Assembly: GCA_000827495.1 (NCBI GenBank)
Contig: KN817518.1
Span: forward strand, 460,405 to 524,404
Direction: 5' to 3'
Source: Hypholoma sublateritium FD-334 SS-4
Taxonomy: Eukaryota > Basidiomycota > Agaricomycetes > Agaricales > Strophariaceae
Length of the DNA stretch: 64,000 nucleotides
The notes below the pieces were generated by a model, which ran no database searches, was not told the origin of the DNA, and worked only from the letters and a program-made list of their open reading frames with translations. A program made the position numbers and the translations under genes. Positions within the stretch are counted from its first letter, which is position 1; every line of letters starts with the position of its first letter. Below are positions 46,476 through 56,382 of this stretch, piece after piece.

Positions 46476-49065
46476 TCACAAATTCGATAGAGCCAGTGCT
46501 CGAAGTTTGCCAAAGTCCGGAGTTCCTAGTCCGGTCACTGGGCACAAATTGTTAGAAAGCTTTGGGGCCCACCCTTAACTTCTTACCTGGATCCCACCCC
46601 TTTGACGCCTATAAAAGTAGATAATAGTAGAAATTTAGACCCTGAGAAATACTGGAGGAGAAATGCTACAGCTTACATTGAACCCTGGAGTGCCGCACCC
46701 TGAGTTGTGCCCAATGGTAATATCATTGAGGCCCTGAAATCCTTTCGAATACAGGAATGGATTCAAGAATCCCAAAGGCGAAAGGCCGGCTTTCAGACGG
46801 ACATCGTTGAGCAAAGCAACAAATCCAGTGAAAGTGGGCGACGAAGCAGAGGTGCCTCCGATTAAAAAGGCTTCGCCACCAACGAAGACTTTGAATAAGT
46901 CGGCCTGTGCCGAAACATCTGGGATGGCCTGCCAATTGTTAACAGTAAGTCACTACTCGAGCAAAACTTTGCGACTACTCTTACTCTACCCGCACTGTGA
47001 AAATAACAAAGTCTAAGTTCCCTTGGGGACTAAACGAGTGTGAAAGAAAGATCGCACGGGTTGAAGAGTCCTGCATATGTTCCCTTTGGGAGGGTGGCTA
47101 GGTATGCACCAACATCCTGATCCTGAAATGAGGGCCGCGTAAACTACGGCAACGTCAGTATAGCATCATCCAATTTAAACGAGACAGACAGACGTAATTA
47201 CTGAAACCTCCACCAGAAAAGAACCTGGAGACTGCAACTTCAGGTATATGCGTTGTTCCTCCTACGGCGGTAACACTTTAAATGGACATGTGTAATTTGA
47301 TATCCCAGATAAATATGATTTTAAACTTACAAGGGACACCTTGAAACAAGACTCTTTGATCAGTAAACGCCAGGAAAGTCAAACTGAAATGTAACAGACG
47401 ATGCAGGAAACGCAGGAAGGAATTTTGTAATATTGCGTCCATCATTCGAGAAACATGTTTGCGTGGCGGGATTAGAGTCGCCATCACCGACCCCACCATC
47501 GCCAGACGAAAACATCAAAGAAACACCCCGTGCACCTTCGTAGGAAGTTTTAGTACAGAGAAATATACTTCTATTTCGAAGCATCTCACCGAGTTGAGCA
47601 AATCCTGCGCATACACGTTGAGCGAAGCTAAACGGCACTGAGCAAGCGGTAAAGATTAATCAAAAAACGGAAGAGCAACGGAAGGGTTCCTAATGAGTTA
47701 AATACCTGTTTGTTCGTCGTCACCATAGCTGGTAGAAATGGCGAGCGGGGGACTTGGGTCAGATAGAATAAAGTTGAGCCAATTTGTGTACGGCCTGCCG
47801 CAACCATTGGATGTAAGTAATACGCTGGTAAACCGCTGTTAATCACTTACTCGTTGCTATTATCGGCTTGAGTTTCCCCTTCTTCGGGGATGAAGGGAGG
47901 TTCGCCCGCCGTGGTGAAGAAAGTAGGCTTTATCTTCTATCAGAAAGGGAGCGAATTTTTGGAATGCCACTGACTGATATTGGATGCGAGATCCCGAAAG
48001 CAAATTGTGTATCCAGATTAGCTTCGTCACCAGCTTCACTTAGACTTTGATTGTTTTGACCACCTTGCATTTTTTGAGCATTGTGCTGGAGATTATTACT
48101 CGAGATTTACACGCTTACCCGAAACAGACAAAACTTTGAAGGTAGAGTTTAGAGCATCTGGTCTTTCGGATGCAAAGAACGATTGGAGGTCTTGAAAGTT
48201 GGCAAATTGGTCCTATATATTTAAGAATAAGTATCTGTATTCCATTCCAGTTGATAGGGGACTAGAGGTTACCAAATAACCAGTTATACCGATAGAGTTC
48301 CCTTTGGCAGACGGAGTAAATCCGACGGCGTTATAGAGTTGCTGCAGGCAGGTGATCGTTATTGTACTATTGCAGCTGGCATCGACCGAAATCCCCGAGG
48401 CAGTGCTGATGCTTGCACTACTGTCTTGAGAGATAGTCGAAGGAACACGCGTGGCTGAATAAACGGTAGATTTTTCGGGCTTGAATCTTCCGAACATTGT
48501 GGTTGGTTGAATAAGTTCAATGTGGTCATGCAGGTGTTTTGGAAGACTGTAGCTAGTCGTTCGAACGAGGAAGTCTCCACTGTCGATATGTTTCCAGACG
48601 TGATATTTCTGTGGGTTCAATTAACAGTTGAGTGCAATGCGATAAAAGGGAAATCCATGGTGGGTCATACAGTATCCAGCATTTTCTCTGCGACGCTGAC
48701 AGGAACCTTCAGAGAAATCCAGTCTTTTGCGGGGGAGCGAGTAAATTCGTCCTCGCTATAACCAAAGGTTCCAAGCCATGTGTTTACCGCGTCGAGACTC
48801 GCTGGACGTGGCGCAACGAGTTGTTCAACTTCTTCCTTGGACAAGTGCTGTCCGTACCGCTGATGGTCCGGATCGCTGACTTCATAGAGATGCCTCTCCA
48901 ATTCATCGAAATTGGGTTGAGGAAGTGCAACCTTCAGTTCAATTGTGTGGTGTGGAGCGGGCTGACCGTGCAGAACCCAACCATGAGGTGTATTTATCTT
49001 TTCCTTCACGGTATATGCGCAGTCTTTTGTGGGTACTGCCCCAACAAGCGCACACCCAATAACAT
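46476..49065 (-). CDS. S53-B: sedolisin with a damaged 5' end (start codon out of frame)
   Basis: Same family and exon plan as S53-A. Intact parts: [96 protein letters not shown] (Glu/Asp), [38 protein letters not shown] (Ser at 46848-46850) and [20 protein letters not shown] before a TGA at 46476-46478. At the 5' end the frame read back from [14 protein letters not shown] meets a stop about 18 codons upstream (near 49073) without an ATG. An ATG at 49063-49065 opens MLLGVRLLG in another frame; one extra G in the G4 run (49039-49042) would join it to the body. The anomalous block begins at this point, so the gene may be a pseudogene, carry a sequence error, or have lost its signal peptide to an insertion. 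Confidence 0.75.
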
Positions 49066-49079
49066 CAGCAAATCATGGG

Positions 49080-49420
49080 TCAGCTATGTAGTTCTATATA
49101 GCACTGAATAGGAAAATAGTACCATAGTAAAGGTTCTTTGATTTGTAGTTCAAAATAGNGTTCCCACATATATATATAGCATCCTTAGGTAACTACATAG
49201 TGCTACATAGCGCTATAGAGACCCTGATAGTCCTCTATAGTGCTATNGAGGTTCCAAGGCATACTATACTGTGCTTGTGNCTGCCACCTCTATGTATGGC
49301 CGGATATTCCTTCAATGAATTAGAATGCGCACAATAAAAAGTAGTTGATAAATATTATAATATTTTGAGCACTACAAATACATGAAAGCTCGTAGTAATG
49401 TAGCTAATTGGCCACCCGCA
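49080..49420. repeat. AT-rich left flank of an anomalous block, TATAG/CTACATAG motif cluster
   Basis: Dense copies of CTATAG, CTACATAG and TAGTGCTA-like motifs, three ambiguous bases (49159, 49247, 49280). CTACATAGCG occurs here at 49203-49212 and again in the right flank at 51800-51809. Composition differs sharply from the sedolisin genes and from the GC-rich core next to it. No gene. Confidence 0.6.
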
Positions 49421-51224
49421 TCATTGACCTGCCATCCGTGTCATCAACCCATCGGCCGTGTCATCATCCATGTCCGAGCCGCTGAATAGCACTGCATGCC
49501 CCGCGGGGATACCGTGCATGCGCGTCTTACCTATTGTACTCTTCCGCATGCAGCGCTGCACCTTCGCGGGCTGTGCGGGCGCCAGCAGCGCGGTGGATGC
49601 GATAGAGGGCTGGTGAGGCGTGAAGAGGGTCAGTGAACACGGCATTATCGGTGGGGGCGGCGTTAGTATTGGTATCCTGTAAAGGACTGGTGCGGGCGCC
49701 AACATTGCTGGCGACGCCTCTCGGCAAGTCAAGTCCGCGGGAACGGGTGTTTCCCGGTGCTTCGTGCGGGGTGCGAGGGCCGAGGCGGTGGTGANGGGCG
49801 CTTCGAGAAAGGGCTAGAGGGCCGGTGCAAGCGCCAACGTCGCTGGTGACGGCGTTTGCCACGTCGAGAAGAGCCCGAGGCCAACGGGGCTTCGAGGAGG
49901 GGTAGAGGACCTACGCTGGCGCGGATGGGGGCGGCAGCGGCAATGGGTGCTCCGAGAATGCGGCGGGTGGAGCGACCGGGACGTTCATGGGCCAAGATGC
50001 ATGGCGAGAGCGCCAGTGAGGGCGCCGACGCCGCTGGTGCCGCCGTTTGGCACATTGAGAGGGGCCCGACGGAAGCACGAGGTGGACAGCATGGATGGTG
50101 GGGCCGCTGGCGGGGTGCAGCATCTGTGACGTACGCAAGTTGAGAGGAGCAGGGGGCGAGGTCTGCTGCTTCGAGAAGGGGCGGACGTAGCTGTCTGTCC
50201 TTCGAAAAGGCCTATTGGGTCAGTGCGGGCACCTAAATCGTGAGTGACGCCGTTTGGCGCATCGAAAAGCCACGAAAGGTGGGGGCAGACGGTGCTTCGA
50301 GGAGGCACGAGGCACAGCGTTGGCGTGGACGGCGGCGGTGGGCCGCAGTGCCAGCGACGTTCATATGGTGTCGCTTCACGCGCTGGGGGGGGGGGCGCTG
50401 TGGCCTCAGCGCGCCTTATCGTCGTTGAGCAGCGGGGTCAGGTGCTACGAGATGGGGGCGGACTGAGGGCCAATGGCGTTGGTTAGTAGCAACGTGGGGG
50501 GGGGGGGAGAGAGTGGCACGCGGCGCACCATGCGCGTGCAGCACCTAGGCAGGCCCCAGGGACCGGTCGGCCGGTACGGGCGTCAATGTCATTGGCGACA
50601 CCGTTCGCATGTCGAGGAGGGGGCCCGGGCTGGGGTAGCGGGACCTTCGAAAGGGGCGCNAGGGCCGGGGCGAGCAGGTCAAACGCCCGTGATGTTCATG
50701 GGTGGACGAGGCCCGTGGCCGACGTGGTGGACATGGTGAGGTGGCAAGTACGTTGTAGGGACTTTACGAAGAAAAAGTGTGTCACGCGGAGTTTAAAATC
50801 TAGACCACGTGCTCTAAGCGCTCGGCGCTCACGCAACGCGCTCCTCCCTTTGCTGATTACTCTAAGCCTACTGCTGTGTCAGATATTTGGACGCACGCAT
50901 CCCAAAATCCGTCAATATTCCATCGTTGCGACCTCACCGGACTGCTTCCCATCTCTGCGACGATTTTGCGACACAGATGTCGCAAATTCGTGAATCGTCA
51001 CAGCTTCTGCACCACAACCGCGCCCGCCTCCCCACCACCTCTTGCTCGCGGCCGCCCCAAAGCCATACTCGCAGACGTCCCGCGACCTCACGAAACACCG
51101 CCAACACCGATCCCACATGACTTGCCCGCCCCTCGATGTCCCAACCGCGCAGCCCAGGTACCCGCGGACACCGTTCTGCGCCGCCCAATCCCACTGAGAT
51201 AGCCCATGACCGCGGGCATGGTGC

Positions 51225-51250
51225 CTGTGCGAGCATCGGAACTCGCACAG
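51225..51250. repeat. Hairpin repeat 1 in the GC-rich core
   Basis: CTGTGCGAG (51225-51233) pairs perfectly with CTCGCACAG (51242-51250) around an 8-nt loop. Confidence 0.85.
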
Positions 51251-51300
51251 ACGCCAATATTTGGCACTCCCCGCCGCTTCACCTTCCAAAAACGGCGCCA

Positions 51301-51338
51301 CGGCGCCTGCGCGGGCACTGCTGCTCGTACAGGCGCCG
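51301..51338. repeat. Hairpin repeat 2 in the GC-rich core
   Basis: CGGCGCCTG (51301-51309) pairs with CAGGCGCCG (51330-51338), with partial pairing further in. Confidence 0.8.
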
Positions 51339-51381
51339 CTTGCAACAGGCAGGATTTTCGAGCACCCACCACCGGCTCTGG

Positions 51382-51409
51382 GCGCCTGTGCGAGCATCGA
51401 AGCTCGCGC
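51382..51409. repeat. Hairpin repeat 3 in the GC-rich core
   Basis: GTGCGAGC / GCTCGCGC arms (about 51388-51395 and 51402-51409) around a 6-nt loop, closely related in sequence to hairpin 1. Confidence 0.7.
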
Positions 51410-51690
51410 GGGCTCCGTTCCTCTTTCCACCCCTTCTGGATCCATCCCCGTCGAATACCACCACCGCCGCTCTACACGAGCTGTAATGCTGGGGACCGCA
51501 CTGACACACGAGCGGCGCGTGTGCACGTCATCTGCGTTTGCTGTGGCTGCGTCACGTACACCGTCGCTCAGCACATCTGCTCTGCCTCCACCCTTGCCCA
51601 CGCACAGTGCCAGAGGCTGGTCTCGGCCTTCGACGACAGACGGCGGGCGATTGGGAGAACAGCGCGCGATGGCATTATGTAGACAAAACA

Positions 51691-52020
51691 TGTACTATAA
51701 AATAGTTTGGAAATATTCACTTCTACCTAATCTGTTGTGCGATATTACATTATTATAACCCAATAAGAGTCTAATAGTGGATATAGTAGTCGCATACATC
51801 TACATAGCGTATAATAGCAAGTGTATCAGCCTAAATAGACTAAACAGCAACCGCATAATTCTATAGGCACTATATAGTAACCCTGTTGCTCCCCATAGTA
51901 CACTAGAATAGATGATACACCCAAATGCGTCTATATTTTACGTCGAAATACCGTGGTACATCAATCTAGAGCTCCGGGGAAATATCAGCCGCTATTATTT
52001 TTAGCCTATCACTATGACAT
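51691..52020. repeat. AT-rich right flank of the anomalous block
   Basis: Again rich in TATAG, CTATAGGCACTATATAG and CTACATAGCG (51800-51809), mirroring the left flank in style. Terminal inverted repeats or target-site duplications cannot be fixed by eye. Confidence 0.5.
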
Positions 52021-52570
52021 AGTATGGGAAAAAACTGAATTTGCTGATGAATAACTTGGAATACGGAGATGGCAATTCGCATGGCGCGGATAGTGTGGAT
52101 AGCGTGAAGGGCACTGGGTCAGAGTCCAAGCATCTTTATAGAGTAAATTGGCGGATGCACCGTCCATAGTAGTGGCGTGCTCGGAAGTATTGTACAAAGT
52201 GCCAGGTTCTGTCAGAGGTCAGGAGCGTCTTCTCCCACGTCGTTCTTCTCTCCGCTGATGAGGACACATACGCATAACCCTGGTCAAAGTTATCAGTGCA
52301 GGACGCGAGAGAAGTGTGCGTAAATATAGAAAAAGACATGTGGAGGCCATTCAAAATATGCTGAAAATGCCGAGCGATTACCGGTTGGACGACGGCTTCT
52401 CCAGTATCGCAAGTGGAGGTCGTCATAACGTGAGTAAAGTGGCGATGTGCAATATTCAGCGAAGATGTCGTCAAATGGGTACCCAATATTGCGACGTATA
52501 CCGAACATCACTTATATGCATGTCTACCTTTAAAGGACATTGCTTCAAGTTATCTTTGAACCCGGATACT
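52021..52570. other. 3' flank of S53-C, between the anomalous block and the gene
   Basis: No gene called. Overlapping minus-strand frames of 60-115 codons (52136-52511) exist in two registers and resemble nothing known. Confidence 0.4.
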
Positions 52571-55105
52571 CTAAGGACTCAGCACTAATTTCCTGAGTTC
52601 GCCGAAGTTGGGGGTCCCAAGTCCAGTGACTAAGGAGCAAAACAATGAAAGTCAACCTGGATTGTACCGAAACGAATGCTAATTACACTTGCCTGGATCC
52701 CAGCCTGTTGATGCCTATGAAATATCAGTTTTAACATTATTTGTATGAGATACAGGTTGCATGATGCCTACATTGAACCCAGGAGTTCCACAGCCGCCAT
52801 TGTTTCCGATTGTGATGTCGTTCAGGCCGGCAAAGCCTTTCGAATATAAGAAGGGATTAAGGAAGCCCAAAGGAGGCAAGCCAGCGTTCAATCGGACATC
52901 GTTCAGTAACGCAACAAACCCTGTAAAAGCAGGCGAAGAAGCAGAGGTTCCACCAATCAGGAAAGCCTGGCCACCGATGAATACTTTGAACAGATCCGAT
53001 TGAGCAGCGACGTCAGGGATGCCCTGAATTGTAATTATGAATTAGTTCTCAATGGTCATAGTTGTATGGACTTACGCGACCGTTAGGGTTGAAAAGCCCC
53101 GCATATAGTCCCTTTGGTAATTTACTCAGGTATGCCGAAACATCTTTATCTTGATATGATGGTCGAGCAAACTAGAAAAATAGAGACATTTAATAATAGA
53201 TTAATTTGGAAGTAGTTAGAGACGCACGAAATTGCTGAATCCTCCACCTGAAAAGAATGTGGAAACAGCCGTCTCGGGGAAGTGAGAAGTCCCGCCGACA
53301 GCAGTGACACTAAGTCGGAAGAGTTACAGTGTGACCTACCTGCGAAAGACAGCAATATTACTTACAACGGACACCTATAATACAGTGATACAAAGATGGG
53401 TCAATTTGATTACCCTAAAGAAAATAGATTACGAACGAAGCAGGGAATCCCGGGATAAACTTCGTCTGGTTGAGGCCGTTATTTGTGATGCAAGTTTGAG
53501 TTGCTGGGTCTTCGTCTCCATCGCCAACGCCTCCGTCTCCGGAGGAAAACATCAGGGATACACCGCGAGCACCTGTAAAAAAAATAAGTTACCAACATAA
53601 CCCCCTACATACTGAGAAATGTTTCCTACCGAGCTGAGCGAACTGAGCGCATGTACGTTGGGCAAAACTGAAAGGGACTGGAGGATTCTCAGAGGCTGGC
53701 AGAGTACGAAGATAAATTGAGTGACTTACCCGTTTGCTCGTCATCTCCGTAACTGGTCGAGATAGCCAAAGGTGGATTGGGCATAGAAAGGATGAAATCA
53801 AGCCAAGTTGTATACGGCCTGTAAGGCATCGTCAGCATAACATGATGAAGGTGGATAGAGATACGAACTCGTTCTCATCGTCACCCGCAGGCTCGTCAAG
53901 GTCTGGAATGAATGGGGCTCGTCCAGCAGTTGTAAAAAAAGTGGGCTGTATTCAAATCAGAAAACAAGGAGGTGGCCATTGAATACATGTTCCACCGACC
54001 GAGACCGGGTGAGAGATCCCGAAAGCAAACTGCACGTCGAGGTCAGCTTCATCTCCGGCGTCAGCGAGACTTTGGTTGTTCAAACCGCCTGATAAAGGGA
54101 AAGCTTTGAATGTTGTGCGGCACATTGTCATAGGGGTAGACTTACCTGCAACTGAAATCACTTTGAACGTCGAATTGACGGCATTTGGTTGTTGATCAGC
54201 GAAGAACAATTGGAGGTCTTGCATGTTGGCAAATTGTTCCTGTAGCAAATTATTAGCAATGAATCATAGTGCGAACACGCAGACGTACAAGATAACCTGT
54301 AATTCCAATCGAATTGCTTTTGGCGGACGGGGTGAATCCGACGGCATTGTATATTTGTTGCAAGCAGGTGAGAGTGATAATTTGATTACAGCTAGCGTCA
54401 ACAGTAACACCGCTTGCGGCATTTACTATACTTCCGGATTTGAGGTTAGTTGTCAGGGTGTTCGAAAATGGAGTCGCCTTGAAAATGGTTGATTTTTCCG
54501 GTTTGAATCTACCGAACATCGTGGTGGGTTGAACGAGTTCAATGTGTTCATGGAGATTGCTTGGGAGCGAGTAACTTGTCGTTCGGACGAGATAATCCCC
54601 ACTCTCAACGTGTTTCCAGACATAATATTTCTATGCCATATATGGGTAGATGTTAGGAAGACTTTAGTAGTGGAACTCTTACAGTGTCGAGCATCGCTTC
54701 GGCTTTGCTGAGTGGAATTGTGATTGTAATCCAGTCTTTTGCAGGAGACCGAACCATGTCTTCATCGGTAAATCCAAGCGAGGACAGCCATTTGTTGACA
54801 GTATCAAGGCTCTCGGGATGTGGGGCAACGAGCTCCTCGACTTCTTCCTTGGAAAGATGATGACCATAGCGTGCGTGGTCCGGGTCGCTCACCTCGTACA
54901 GGTGTCTCTCCAGCTCGCTAAAGTTTGGCTGAGGCAAAGCGATTTTCAACGCAACTCTATGATTGGCAGGAGGTTCACCGTATTTAACCCATCCTCTCGG
55001 CACACTGACATCCTCCTTCACCTTATGTGCGGTCGGAATCGAGCTCGCCTGCGCAATTCCAAGGAGAGGGGAGAGAAGAACGGCGATGCGGCAAAAAGAG
55101 AGCAT
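52571..55105 (-). CDS. S53-C: secreted sedolisin
   Basis: Complete family member. Signal peptide [20 protein letters not shown]; propeptide [60 protein letters not shown] and [20 protein letters not shown]. Core: [56 protein letters not shown] (Glu/Asp), [21 protein letters not shown] (oxyanion Asp) and GGTSASSP with Ser at 52943-52945, then [20 protein letters not shown]. Ends [18 protein letters not shown] at a TAG (52571-52573). Closest to S53-D: shared KVKE...PRGWVK(Y/H)GEPP, SLDTVN(K/E)WLSSLGF and the GELRKLVL terminus point to a recent duplication. Confidence 0.93.
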
Positions 55106-56382
55106 TTTCTAGACGATAGTGCCCTTTGCAAAAATGCTAGTGAGATACAGAGCAGCGTAGGCCCTCTTAAAAGCACACGAGACCGCCGTTCTGAGCATAG
55201 CATCATGCGTATCTTTCCAGTTCAGCATGGCGCGACTTCTAAACCATCTCACGACGGCTATTTTTGGAGGATTTTTGTGAGGTCGACGATCGTGCACTAG
55301 AGTGACAACAGATAAGTAGGTGTCGTGAGTGTGTTCTATTTCCATGGCATCCATAACAAGACATACTTTCTTAACTTAGCCCCCAGCTTCTTCAAATGGG
55401 TATCGTATGCCGCAGGCAGAGTCAACTCAAGCCTACTCAGGTCCGCTCGTTGTTTGAGAGCCACGGCCCACAATTGAGCCAACAGGAGCAATTTCAAGTG
55501 CTTCGAAGTCATGTGGAATGATGGGAGCATTCAGCGCAGGGTGGTTGCGAAAACCAACGGGAATAGTTAACTCCAAACCCACGACTCGGAAATGGTATCC
55601 TCCACGCACGCGACGCATGATCCCACTTAGAGGAGGGTTGCACTGGGTGGCATGGGTTGGGTGTGAGAGGCTACAGTTGAAAAGGATTTGAAAAGGATGC
55701 GTCGGGTGTTCAAGCTGTTCCTATTGCGAACAAGATGCCTGAGTGTCTGCACACGAAGAAGGGGTACTTGCTGTGCGTACTTAGCTGGCAACTCCGCTGT
55801 CAATGGGCAGCGGCGGACTCTACGATTGTGAGAGAGCCGCTACCCACATGATCAGAGTGAGCAACAAAATCCTCATCCGCGGGCGTTCGATATCAATATT
55901 TGATGCAGCGGGAGTTGAGCGGGAGCAAAAGCCAAAAGAAGTGCACCGATGAACGGCGAAGGAATCACGATTTGGGTTATAACTGCAATGATGTAACTTG
56001 AGCTTGTACTTGCATCATGTTGAGGCATGCCACCGGCTCCGACGGTGGATTCAGATGAAGCAGTAGTACTTACCTAAAGAGCGCCTTGCACGAGGTGGCG
56101 ACAATTGGTTGGGTACGAGATCAGTCAATCTCCTCGCTCTCCTTTACGCGGAAGTACAGAGAGCTCAGAAGAAGACAAGGTCTCAGGGGCGCGAATACTC
56201 CGCGTGAACGTTGGGAAACATCAAGGTGGAAACTAAACCGGTCCAATTGGCTAAGTTAGGTAACACGGTATAGTTCGCCCGCTCGAAGTTCGTGGTCCAA
56301 TTGACGTCTTATGATATGTACATACAGCCGTTCTTATATCGTGATTCAAGACTACGTCACCTGGCACTTTAGTCCACCATAT
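55106..56382. promoter_or_regulatory. Intergenic stretch between S53-C and S53-D
   Basis: 1.28 kb. The part next to 55106 should be the S53-C promoter. Two overlapping minus-strand frames of about 60 codons at 55336-55618 (one reading YHFRVVGLELTIPVGFRNHP) could be a decayed gene fragment, but I cannot tie them to a family. Nothing else seen. Confidence 0.4.

Larger units (their letters stand above)
49421..51690. repeat. GC-rich core with degenerate repeats and hairpins, no recognisable gene
   Basis: Sharp shift to high GC. A degenerate element, roughly (GC)GCCAACGTCGCTGGTGACGCC followed by GTTTGGCACRTCGAGAAG, recurs near 49690, 49825, 50020, 50225 and 50575. Read on the minus strand the copies give related peptides such as FDAPNGVTHDLGARTDPIG, VANAVTSDVGACTGPLALS, LPRGVASNVGARTSPL and NVPNGGTSGVGALTGALAM. 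Two G runs (11 at 50385-50395, 12 at 50496-50507) and two ambiguous bases (49795, 50660) lie inside. The part from 50880 to 51690 has three hairpin repeats. No start, domain or transposase seen; long frames are open on several strands at once, as expected for GC-rich DNA. Confidence 0.65.

Noticed and set aside
46037..46513. A 158-codon minus-strand open frame between S53-A and S53-B
   Set aside because: It overlaps the S53-B terminal exon in the wrong frame and shows no family likeness; taken as chance.
49421..51690. The repeats as a CRISPR array or tRNA/rRNA cluster
   Set aside because: Repeats are degenerate and irregularly spaced in a eukaryotic genome; no A/B box or rRNA sequence is seen.
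49856..51758. Several long overlapping frames on both strands in the GC-rich core
   Set aside because: GC-rich DNA leaves many frames open by chance; no start context, domain or splice pattern supports any one.
52136..52511. Remnant of a sixth sedolisin downstream of S53-C
   Set aside because: Neither open frame shows any sedolisin motif.
55336..55618. Possible gene fragment between S53-C and S53-D
   Set aside because: Two overlapping frames without known similarity; could be chance, so only mentioned in the stretch entry.
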